Part shown: positions 1 to 8,053 of the stretch, piece by piece | Position numbering within the stretch: position 1 is the first letter of the stretch | Layout: each line of letters starts with the position of its first letter | From: Xanthoparmelia taractica | Taxonomy: Eukaryota; Ascomycota; Lecanoromycetes; Lecanorales; Parmeliaceae | DNA: 10,324 bases | NCBI GenBank assembly: GCA_033085395.1 | Contig: JANQBS010000639.1 | Location: 1 to 10,324 of the forward strand | Reading direction: 5' to 3' | Made by a program: the position numbers and the translations under genes | The notes under the pieces: generated by a model | What the model was told of the DNA's origin: nothing | Databases searched by the model: none | What the model saw: only the letters and a program-made list of their open reading frames with translations

Positions 1-78
1 ATAATTTTTTAAAAAAAGTTGAAAAAAAGTTGAAAACGACTATGTTCAATAGATACCACACCTTTCCGACCCGTAAGT
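1..78 (+). repeat. Left TIR of element A
   Basis: Each base i pairs with base 7109-i for 78 positions without a gap. The only mismatches are at 50 (T opposite G of 7059) and 66 (C opposite A of 7043), both transitions. The outer part contains two copies of AAAAAAAGTTG in tandem. The inner part, 53-75, is the core shared with element B. Pairing stops at 79/7030. It keeps CpA and TpG sites that are rare inside the element. Confidence 0.93.
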
Positions 79-480
79 ATTTTTCTTCTTTTTTATTTAA
101 CTATAGTAAAGATAATAGTAAAAATAGTGTGTTAAGTAATCTAAAAGGGGCGGCAACGTGCTTAAAAGAATAATAATAGTTTATTATAGCAGCAATATAA
201 TAATATAGCAATAATATTAATAATAGTAAGCGTGAGGGAGATAAGTTTAATAACGAACCTAATAAGATTCCGATCGTCCGAGTAAGAATTCCGATAATTT
301 TATATACGAATCTCACTAGATAGAATATAGTTCTCCGCGAAAAGGGTTATTTTAACGATTATAATAAGTATTGATTAAGTAATAATAATAAAGCAATAAT
401 AAAGAATCTCTTAAAATAGCTACATAGCTATTTAAGCGTTGCTATTATACTATAATAGCAAAGAGAGTATAATTAGTTCT
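79..480. other. RIP-altered AT-rich stretch, no gene recognised
   Basis: Immediately inside the left TIR. It is rich in TAATA and AATAATA runs. A 71-codon open stretch on the minus strand (101-316) is almost all Leu, Ile and Tyr and has the composition expected of degraded AT-rich DNA, so I do not call it a gene. I saw no TIR-like, LTR-like or structural signal here. Confidence 0.6.
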
Positions 481-484
481 TCGG

Positions 485-600
485 TGTGTAAGTCTTGATT
501 ATTCTAAGTTGGAAAAATCTATCTAAGTTAGCTAGCCAAGCACTTGCCTTGGCTAATTTCTTGATTGGCTTGGCAGGTGCGTTTTCCGTGACAAATATCT
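485..600. other. Low-RIP patch with hairpin
   Basis: CpA and TpG are common here, unlike on either side. It contains a perfect 8-bp stem (TAGCCAAG 533-540 with CTTGGCTA 548-555, 7-nt loop) and a 9-bp inverted pair with one mismatch (GCACTTGCC 540-548, GGCAGGTGC 572-580). The mismatch is again a C/T transition. The downstream Gypsy frame stays open through it without a stop from about 492 to 660, so it could be a spared part of integrase. It could equally be a short insertion or the end of another element; I cannot decide. Confidence 0.5.
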
Positions 601-1262
601 TATTCGTTATATTTCTTACTTTCTTTTACTTTAATTAAGGTTTTTATTCTTATATATTCTTCGATCGAGATTAAACTTTTTATACGATTACACGTAAACG
701 TTTATACGTCTTAAGAATAAAAGATATCACGTTTAGAATAAAGAAGATTCTAAAATTTAAACGATTATAATTAAAAAAAATACATAGAATTATAAAGATA
801 TAGACGAATAAATATCGTAAGAAGATTATTTATAATATAGATAATTAAGTTTAATTATCGTTTAAAATAATTAGAATTAAACGCCTCTATAAGAATCTTA
901 AAAATAAATAATTTAATTTATATAGAGTTTCTAAGCGAGTCGATATTTTATATTATTTAAAATTTTCTTATAATATAAAAATTTATTTAATCTTTAACTC
1001 TAAGATATTTAGATCTATAATTATAAATTCTCTATCGAGATAGATGTATAATTCTTTTAAATCTATAATGATTAACGAAAATAAGTTATAAAACGTAAAC
1101 GATATATTAAACTTTAGGCGTTATTATAAGCGACTTTAATATAAAGTTAAATAAATCGATTTAAATAGAGATAATAATTAATACTATATCGATTAAGATA
1201 AATTCGAATATTTTAAGAAAGTAATAAATAAATTTTATAGACGATATTCTAATAAATCGCGC
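600..1262 (+). pseudogene. Ty3/Gypsy pol C-terminus: integrase tail and chromodomain (RIP-killed)
   Basis: A frame with codons starting at multiples of three follows the C-terminal layout of fungal Ty3/Gypsy polyproteins for about 220 codons. In order: an FNQGF segment near 630; an integrase-tail block where RIKRLYKNL (873-899) matches the TxRPSKKL-type motif and is followed by NLYRV; NIKIYLIFN, matching the MKIHPVF-type motif; a linker with LSRQ; then a chromodomain (about 1092-1262) reading NDILNFRR, then QYKVK-stop-IDLNRDNN-stop-YY. The two stops, at 1152 and 1179, fall on the conserved Trp positions (KW and WYxA motifs), as expected from TGG to TAA. The protein would join cDNA to chromatin and steer integration. 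Reverse transcriptase, RNase H and the integrase core are missing, so it is a 5'-truncated relic. The frame continues open to a TAG at 1470-1472. Motif matches are from family knowledge, not from a search. Confidence 0.82.
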
Positions 1263-1324
1263 TAGGCTTAATAAAGAATCAGACTACGATTGATTTTTAT
1301 TTATTATTTGAATCTATTCGCTAA

Positions 1325-1560
1325 TACTACGATAGACTCAGCGGAGAAGCCCGACTCGATTAAGCTTCGGGCAAATCGAAACGTCTCACAGTCACACCTC
1401 GTTCCTACATTAGTATACGTTCCTTCTAGGCGTTCTAAATCGTTTCTATATACGAATACTATTCTTCTATAGCGCTGGAATATCGCTAGTCGAGGGAGGG
1501 AGTAATATTACGAGTATAACGACCACATAGGCCTGCAATATCAAGTCGACTTACCTTTTC
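1325..1560. other. Low-RIP patch after Gypsy pol (possible 3' end or LTR remnant)
   Basis: CpA and TpG are retained in several places (around 1335, 1380-1400, 1520-1550). It includes a small inverted pair GCCCGA/TCGGGC near 1347-1370. Its first part (to 1472) remains open in the Gypsy pol frame, with ordinary amino-acid composition, so it may encode the end of the polyprotein. The rest lies where a 3' untranslated region or 3' LTR would be expected. I found no second copy within the window and no clear TG...CA boundaries, so an LTR is not established. Confidence 0.4.
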
Positions 1561-3480
1561 AATCGAAACTAGCCTCTATAGACCTTAGCGTCCCTTATAG
1601 ATATTTCTTCCTAGATAGATAATTCCTCCTTAGACTTAATTTATTCGTTACACATTATTATTAACTTGATCTGATTGCAGTTCTAATAGATAATTCGTTT
1701 TAGGGCTAACGAATAAGATAAGTATCTCGCTACGAATAAGAGTTTTAAAAAATACGAAATAAGAGCTAATATAATCGAGTATAGTAAGGTTATTAATATT
1801 AATAGTTATTATAATATAACTATTAACTAAAGTTTAATATTTACTATTATAATTATTAAGAGCGAGATTAATACTAACCATAACTATTATTAAGCTTATT
1901 ATTATAGAGTCGAGATTACTATCGCTAATTACGATAGATCTTCTATTAAATCTTCTTCTTTTCTTCGATCTCTTTTAAGAATCTATTTAACGTAATCTAC
2001 TTTATAGATTAACTAATATCTCGCTTTAATAATAAGTCGAGATTATATTAAATTCACGTTAATTATTAAAAGACAAAATTAATATTAATATTCTTTGTAA
2101 TTTGTATAATTAATTATAACTTAAATATAGCTAGATAATTCTCTATCGAAGCGAATATTAATAATATTAAAGCGTTTATTAATTAGTAAGATAAGAGCGA
2201 TAAAATAATTCGATTTAAAGTGTTTTTATAATATTAAGACTTACTATTTATCTATTTATTATAATATTAATCTCTTAAGCTTATTAAGCTCTCTTATATA
2301 TTAAATAAGAATAATATTATAAAGATAAATATTTAAGTTAATGCGTATTAACTTCTTCTCTTTCATTAAAATTATATTCTTTACTTATTTCATAAAGAGA
2401 TATATACTACGATAATATATATTCTTATCTTTTTTAATTATAGTATCGATATTTATTAATAAGATTAGATACGAGTTAAAGAAATTAACTTCTTTTAATC
2501 GCTATTACGACGTAGCGTTATTATTATTATTAAGTAAATCTTAAAAATCTTATAAATCGACTTAATCGATTAATTTAGCCAAGTCGGCGATAAGAATATT
2601 AAATATTTAACGTAATTTCGCTCGCTAAACTTCTATAAAGCCGATATTAATTATATTAATCTATTTCTGTAGACCTACGAGCTTATAATAGATAGTCTTT
2701 TTCGCTAAAGTATTGAATATTATAAATAAAAAATTAAAAAGTGAAGAACACTTTAAGAAGTTAAATAATATAATAATTAATAAGAGCTACGGCGAGTTTA
2801 TAGTAGAAGAGATATTTAATAAAGTTGAGACTAATAATAAGATTAACGTATAGTCGATAGAGAGTGATAATGCGAATATACGTAACTAACGAATAACTTC
2901 TTTAAATCGTAGCACTAATCATCTAAAGCTTAGCTTATTAATTATTTACGATAAGAAATATTTCGACTTATCGAGAAAAATCGATCTATCTCGACGATTT
3001 CTTAGGATATCGATATTAATATTTAATCGACAACTTCGATATTTTTTAGCCTATCTAAGATATCGTCGAATTAAGTATTTAATAATTTCTCTTATCTATT
3101 ATTCAAGAATAATAAGATACTTATAACTCGTTTAATTAAACTTCTTAAATTATAAAATAAATATCACTTTAATTAACTCTAGAAAGATAGTTACGTTCTT
3201 AACTTATAGAGCGTGTCTAATAATATCTATTAGAATAATTACGAGAGCTTTTTCGACTCTCTTAAAATACCTAGTACGAATCTTTAAAGAAAAATAGAAT
3301 ACGTATTATTAAAAGAATAATAAATAGCGAGTAGCTATCAAGTATAGAACTAATACTAAGTAAATAATTCGTAATACTCGCTATAGTAGAACGAAATTAG
3401 TACGTTGCTATTATTTATTAGACATTAAAAGATTAAATAAAAGATAATTAATTTCTTCTAACGAAAAGTACTATTTAAAT
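1561..3480. other. RIP-altered DNA, no recognised gene
   Basis: About 1.9 kb almost without CpA or TpG. One plus-strand frame (codons starting at positions congruent to 1 modulo 3) runs from about 1735 to 3450 with only TAA/TAG stops. Its stretch at about 2700-2880 is charged and protein-like (for example SYGEFIVEEIFNKVE), and a second frame looks better from about 2960 to 3290. TGA is rare everywhere in this DNA, so an unbroken frame is weak evidence, and I recognise no transposase or reverse transcriptase motif. It may be the body of element A or another nested element. A 10-bp inverted pair (3324-3333 and 3375-3384) is within chance for this composition. Confidence 0.45.
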
Positions 3481-3504
3481 ACTACTTGCTCTATTCTTGA
3501 TAGG

Positions 3505-3590
3505 TAGTTACGACTTCGGCAGGTCTCCCGAGACAGGTACTAGTCCGATACTAGGATAGGCAGGGACTATCCGTAACAAATTAGTGCGTT
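3505..3590. other. Low-RIP patch with nested inverted repeats, LTR-end-like
   Basis: A compact GC-richer island with three short inverted pairs: GTTACG (3507-3512) with CGTAAC (3572-3577), GTCTC (3523-3527) with GAGAC (3530-3534), and GGATAG (3554-3559) with CTATCC (3567-3572). Read on the minus strand from about 3578 it starts TGTTACGGATAG, which resembles the start of a fungal LTR; on the plus strand it ends CCGTAACA. No matching second LTR, primer-binding site or target duplication was found, so this is only a candidate LTR terminus or small inserted element. Confidence 0.4.
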
Positions 3591-4449
3591 CGCTCGTATT
3601 ATTAATCTACGGATAATAGATTATTTAAATAAAATAAAGAAATCTTTAATAGTTTAAAAAGCGATTTCTAAAGCTTCGAAAGAAATTTACTATTTCGATC
3701 GCTAATAATAATCTTTGAGATTTCTTAATTAATAATATTAAGTTAATTTAGAAGTACTTTTACCTAGTTAAATACTTTTTAAATTAACTTACTAAAAATT
3801 AATTAAATAACTTTTATAAACTTATAAATAATAGATATAATATAGTTTAATTTATAATTTAATAGAGATAATATTAAAATAAAGTTAATAATTAGAGTAT
3901 AAAAAGACACGAGCGAAGATAAGATTAATTATAAGCTATCGTAAGATGCGTGGCTTCTTATTTATAGAACTAAACACTCTAGATAATATCGAATAAAGTC
4001 TTATAAGTACTTTATAATTTCATAAATATATTAGAATAATATAACGATTTCGTAGTATCTCTAGAAGTTAAAATGTTCTTTTCTATTATTCTATATATTA
4101 AAATAAGAATATCTCTTATTAGTAAAGAGGGAATATAAAGTTATTATTAATTAATAATTCTATTAATATAAAAGATAAGATCTCGCTAAAAACTTTATTA
4201 CTCTTACTATTAACTTTCTTTTAATCTTACTATTACTCTTACTATGAATTTCCTTTCAATTAAGACGATAAGAGTTAATATCTATAGCAAAGAGATACTT
4301 TTCTCGCATGAAAGATAAAGAAGCTACGTTCTCGCTAACTAGACTATTATTAATATCGAGCTATAAAGAAATTCTTTTTTAATAATTATCTTATTAATAA
4401 TTTTAAATACACTTCTTATAAAATATAGCATTTATTTCTATTAAACTTA
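3591..4449. other. RIP-altered DNA, no recognised gene
   Basis: AT-rich with few CpA or TpG sites. A plus-strand frame around 3710-3960 gives a Gln/Leu/Lys-rich, gag-like composition when in-frame TAA/TAG are ignored, but no zinc knuckle or other diagnostic motif follows. A 14-bp direct repeat (ATTACTCTTACTAT at 4197-4210 and 4232-4245) marks a simple-sequence tract. Nothing else stands out. Confidence 0.45.
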
Positions 4450-4760
4450 TCGTGAAAATATTACATCGACAAAAAGTAAATTTGAGTTTTAGCAGACTGT
4501 TAGGCTGTACGAAGCCATATGGGTACCTAGCTAGGGGTGCGCCATGTGGGCTTCATATGGGCAAATAGGGTGCGCCTTCTATGAAGCGCGGCACCCGAAC
4601 CCATGAGTCATATTTTTGGCTTTATGGTACAATTGGAAAGCGCCCTCACACAGACTTTACTCTCTAGCGTCGCCAATGATGTTCGTTAGCCCATATCTAT
4701 TATTAAAAGCCCGATAAGCCCGATCAGCAATATTCAATTCTCGTTAACATTATTAGCAAC
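4450..4760. other. Largest low-RIP island, GC-rich with hairpins
   Basis: I count nine CpA/TpG in 4501-4560 against one in 5041-5100. GGGTGCGCC occurs twice in direct orientation (4535-4543, 4568-4576). A nested stem pairs ATGGG (4557-4561) with CCCAT (4600-4604) and, inside it, GGGTGC (4568-4573) with GCACCC (4591-4596). A second stem pairs GAAGCC (4511-4516) with GGCTTC (4549-4554). The island covers the last codons and the 3' flank of the minus-strand relic ending at 4734. It may be a late small insertion (MITE-like), a stretch not shared with other copies and so invisible to RIP, or the 3' untranslated region. No clean terminal repeats were found. Confidence 0.55.
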
Positions 4761-6060
4761 TCTTTTAATTATTAGCGATATTAGCGGATTTTATTATTTA
4801 ATCTATAGTTATTAAAAATTTAGTTAGCCGCGATCTTTATTCTAAATCTATTACTTTCGCAATTATCGCGTCTTTATCTATCGCATTATACTTATACTTT
4901 TAATATATTATCGTCCTTTTCGCATATACTTTAATTATCTATATTATTTAAGATCGAGATTACCTTAAGTCTATCTTAATAGTTAATATTATACTTACTT
5001 TTATTATAAGTGCAGTTAAAGAAAATATTAGTATTTCTTAAAGTTAATATTTATCTTAATCTATTTATATCTAAACTAATTTTAATATTATTCGCTTGAT
5101 TCGTGATTTATTATATCTATTCTAAGCTCTATTACTTTATTATTTAACTCGCTCTAAAAGATCTTATATCTTTTATCGCTTATAATATTCTCTCTCTATT
5201 AAAGATACTCTTTATTTCTTAAACTATCTCGACGTTATAATTTATTAAGTATTTATTTATTATTAGCGACGATTTACTTTAAGGGTCGGCCGTCGTTATA
5301 TTTAAGTATTAAGATATATATATCTTCGTTATTCTTATTGTTATCTCCGTCTAATTACTTCTTTTACTTATATACTATAGCGATTCTAAGATTTTTAAAC
5401 TTCTTTATATATTAAGAGTAGTATTAGTCGTTAAGTCTTTTTATAAATAATCGAGTTATAAGATAATCTATCTTCTTTTTTTTATTCTCTTCGATGCTAT
5501 TTATTATTCTTTAATAAAAATAATTAAATTAATTAAAGTGTGTAGAGTTTCTCTCTTTAAGCTCGCGCGCGACGACTTTATAATCTAATATAGCTTTAAG
5601 ATTCTTAAGTAAATTCGCGAAGCGATCTTCGATCTTACGAACTACTAAAGAAGTAATAGAGTTTATCACGTGTTAAAAAATTCGATAGTGAATTATAGCG
5701 ATAATCTTTGTCTTTTTCTCTTTCTTTTAATTATCTTAGACGTTCTTAACTTATATAAAGATAACTATATTCTAGTTAATAACGTCTTTTTTATAAAGCA
5801 TTAAATATATCTTTAATCTCTTATTTATTCTATCGTCGATTTTTTCTAATATCTAGATTATACTCGGAAATCGCGTGATATAACGTTATAATTATTAAAA
5901 TTATAACTTTAGATAAAAAGAGCTGAAAGAGATAAACGCTTTATTATCTTAATTTATATGCTATCGTTTAATTATAAAAGAAAAATCTAATATAATATAA
6001 GAATAATTATTAATGCTAAGAATCGATTATATCTCTAAAAAAAAGTTAGATAATACTTCT
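4734..6060 (-). pseudogene. Unidentified coding relic, charged and possibly gag-like or coiled-coil
   Basis: One minus-strand frame (plus-strand triplets starting at multiples of three) runs from about 6060 to a TGA at 4736-4734, roughly 440 codons, with only TAA/TAG inside. Its composition is convincing for protein: basic and acidic residues alternate with aliphatic ones, as in ILEKIDDRINKRLK near 5850-5811, VVRKIEDRFANLLKNLK near 5643-5595, and ELKERNSTHF further on. The middle is Lys/Glu/Asn-rich (LDGDNNKNNED near 5350) and the C-terminal part is Gln/Lys/Arg-rich once the TAA/TAG codons are read as former Gln or Trp. I recognise no DDE, HTH, zinc knuckle or reverse transcriptase motif. It could be the element's own transposase accessory protein, a retrotransposon gag, or a captured gene. 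Upstream of about 6060 a different minus frame looks better, suggesting an indel or intron. Confidence 0.5.
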
Positions 6061-7030
6061 ATAAAGTCGACTTATACGTTCTTTAGATTTGTTATAATCT
6101 ATTAAGATAAAATTAAGATTATCCCGTAGTCGCTTAGAAAGATCGCGTTTTTATTCGATATTATAATGCGATAAGTCTATTGTATTTTATATAACGAGTC
6201 GCGTTTTATTTATAATTTAAGATCTAAAGTTACTAAGAAAATCGAAAAGTTATAATATATCTTTAGCTCTTACTTGCATTTACTAAATAAAAGTATATAC
6301 TCGTCGCGTTTTATTAAGATCGACGTATTATTTAAGTCTATTTAATCGTTTATAACGTTGAATTCTAATAACTCGTAAAGTCTTCTCTTTTCTAATAGTC
6401 ACGTGCGCGCTATAAATTTATTTAAAGTATCTCGATTATACTCTAACTATAAAGATAGATTATCTTTTATTTACTTTATTATAATTTTAGTTATATAAAT
6501 CGATATTATCGAGTTAAAAATACGCTCGTAATGCTTCAACTATTAACGTTTCGCTTAACTTCTAGGCTTCTTATTATTTTAAAGAATATTTACGATATAA
6601 CTTCGCGTCTTATCGTCGCCGCTATTCGTAGAAGATAAAATACGCTTTAATTAATTATTATTAGCGATATATTTTCGATGAAACTTTATTTTTAAGTAAC
6701 TTAATCTCGACGAGAAAGATAAGAATAGATAGAAATTACTTTCTATTAAACTAAATTCTTATTAATAATCTTTTTCACGATTTTTATCTAATATATAACG
6801 TCGCGAATTTAACTAGGTCGTGGCATCGTTAGTACTATCGTATATATAATACGGAGATTCTTATCGATAGTTAATATCGTCGCCCTATGTTACTATTATC
6901 TCTACGAGATTAAGACGATAATATAGTTATATCGTACTTCTTTCGTTTACCTAGTATTATCGAACTTGCTTATCTTTTCGGTGAATATATAGAATATAAA
7001 GCTTATCGTGAAATCGATAACTATTCTTAA
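6061..7030. other. RIP-altered DNA leading to the right TIR of element A
   Basis: No assigned gene. A minus-strand frame around 6300-6060 is charged and protein-like and could be the upstream part of the relic at 4734-6060 after a frame change. A plus-strand frame near 6530-6560 reads CFNYQRF, which resembles the start of a CCHC zinc knuckle, but the later Cys and His positions do not follow, so I do not call it. No promoter or repeat is evident. Confidence 0.4.
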
Positions 7031-7108
7031 ACTTACGGGTCGAAAAGGTGTGGTATCTGTTGAACATAGTCGTTTTCAACTTTTTTTCAACTTTTTTTAA
7101 AAAATTAT
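7031..7108 (-). repeat. Right TIR of element A
   Basis: Reverse complement of 1-78 with 76 of 78 positions identical. The transition at 7043 (A where the left copy implies G) fits C-to-T damage on the other strand. The pairing reaches exactly the first base of the window, so the outer boundary may lie beyond 7108. Confidence 0.93.
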
Positions 7109-7235
7109 ATCTTTTTAATCTATTTATAGAATTTTATAATTATATAAGCGTTCGCTTAAGCTTTTTACGTATTTATAGAATATAAGAAAATATCACGTAA
7201 TATATTTATTAAAAACCCAATGGGGGTATGGGATA
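7109..7235. other. Spacer between elements A and B
   Basis: A 127-bp AT-rich stretch between the visible ends of the two inverted-repeat pairs. It contains TATTTATAGAAT twice (7121-7132, 7170-7181). From about 7215 it becomes CpA/TpG- and G-richer (CCCAATGGGGG) and probably already belongs to the outer end of element B, whose mate lies beyond the window. Confidence 0.5.
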
Positions 7236-7244
7236 TCTTATACC
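7225..7244. repeat. Near-perfect 20-bp palindrome at the outer edge of element B's left TIR
   Basis: GGTATGGGAT followed by ATCTTATACC is a perfect palindrome but for two bases (7238, 7239), both T where the right TIR copy implies C. GGTATGGGA appears again in inverted form at 7271-7279. Such nested copies could be protein-binding sites, but that is inference. Confidence 0.65.
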
Positions 7245-7310
7245 TTTCGATATGGTATTCGAAAAACTAGTCCCATACCATCAAATATATCACACCTTTC
7301 CGACCCGTAC
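7236..7310 (+). repeat. Left TIR of element B
   Basis: Each base i pairs with base 17560-i for 75 positions without a gap, with mismatches only at 7238, 7239, 7255 and 7290, all transitions. The inner end (7287-7309) is the core shared with element A. Pairing fails at 7311. The repeat probably extends outward past 7236, but its mate is outside the window. Confidence 0.92.
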
Positions 7311-8053
7311 TCTTACGGTAATATAAATATAAGTTAATAATCTTTCTCGCTATGATTAGCTTACACTTTTCTAGCTATATCTTAGGAATATTCTAATGAA
7401 ATATAAACGGAAATATATTCTTTAGCTATATAAAAGCTTTCGCGAATTTAACTCTATATATTAAAATATCTGGCCTCGCCTTAATAAGATATCGTCTCTT
7501 TATTTTCTTCTTTAACGTATCACGTATATTCTTCTCTCGTCTTATATCTATTATAAGACTCTTCGTAATAACTTTTATAGTTTAATTTCTCGAATTGATT
7601 TTAGCGTAGAAGTTCTATAGCGACGATAAGTGCGGCGTGAAAGATACGCGGGTCTTATTATAGAGAGGTTTACTTAGAGCGGACGTAACTAGATAATTTA
7701 TTAAGAATATATAAATTACACGTCTGTGTGCGGTGACTTTAATACTCGACTTAGTATTAAAATAGTTAATTAGATATACGGTTTAAAGAAAAAGAAGTAA
7801 AAGAAATAGCGCGAGATTCTATTAAGATGAAAATTAGCTACGTTTAAATTGCGAAGTCGACCCATTAAAGATATATATTATTTATCTTATTAGTAGGCGA
7901 ATTATAAGTAATTTATTAATTATAAAGATAACGACTATTGAAAATTATAAGAATATAGTATACGACCTAATATCGCTCGGTAATTTGAGGTCGTATATAT
8001 TTAGCGATAACGCATTTAATTTCTTATCTCGGTCTCTCACTCACCTCTAAATT
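7311..8053. other. 3' part of element B, no recognised gene
   Basis: This lies between the left TIR and the stop of the dioxygenase relic. A minus-strand frame around 7620-7440 is charged (for example KTREEY) and could be the tail of a second gene, but it has no identifiable motif. Some CpG/TpG-richer spots (7630-7640, 7720-7735) suggest weaker RIP. I see no other structure except the hairpin at 7959-7997. Confidence 0.45.
7959..7997. other. 10-bp hairpin in the 3' flank of the dioxygenase relic
   Basis: TATACGACCT (7959-7968) pairs perfectly with AGGTCGTATA (7988-7997) around a 19-nt loop, about 57 bases past the gene's stop. It could sit in the 3' untranslated region. An inverted pair of this length can arise by chance in such AT-rich DNA, although this one is GC-richer than most. 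Confidence 0.35.

Larger units (their letters stand above)
1..7108. mobile_element. Element A: TIR-bounded composite element, RIP-degraded
   Basis: The ends are a near-perfect inverted repeat (1-78 against 7031-7108), which defines a 7.1-kb unit. Inside are a truncated Ty3/Gypsy pol relic (600-1262, +), an unidentified coding relic (4734 to about 6060, -) and four patches that escaped most RIP. I could not recognise a transposase, so the superfamily is unknown; a hAT, MULE or KDZ affiliation cannot be chosen from TIR length alone. The inverted repeat may extend left of base 1, so the true end and any target-site duplication are not visible. The Gypsy fragment is presumably a nested insertion or a remnant that was already there. 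The pairing of the ends is seen directly; calling it a DNA transposon is inference. Confidence 0.75.

Noticed and set aside
101..316. 71-codon minus-strand open reading frame
   Set aside because: Almost entirely Leu, Ile, Tyr and Ser, with no motif. It is the expected by-product of AT-rich RIP-altered DNA.
1290..1472. 60-codon plus-strand open reading frame as a separate gene
   Set aside because: It starts at TTG, not ATG, and is in the same frame as the Gypsy chromodomain relic, so it is at most the tail of that polyprotein.
1651..1680. Possible intron 3' end (TTGATCTGATTGCAG)
   Set aside because: No matching 5' splice site or coding frame on either side could be supported.
2963..3010. YLDD-like text suggesting a reverse transcriptase active site
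   Set aside because: The residues after it do not follow Gypsy or Copia reverse transcriptase, and no other polymerase motif is nearby.
3324..3384. 10-bp perfect inverted pair (ATAGCGAGTA / TACTCGCTAT)
   Set aside because: By rough estimate a few such pairs are expected by chance in 10 kb of this composition.
1735..3450. Plus-strand frame of about 570 codons with only TAA/TAG stops
   Set aside because: RIP removes TpG, so TGA is rare in all frames. Without a family motif the frame is not called as a gene.
6530..6570. CFNYQRF resembling a CCHC zinc knuckle
   Set aside because: The later His and Cys positions are not met even when RIP-type changes are allowed.
7109..7235. Target-site duplication between elements A and B
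   Set aside because: The outer ends of both elements are uncertain because the mates lie outside the window, so no duplication can be tested.
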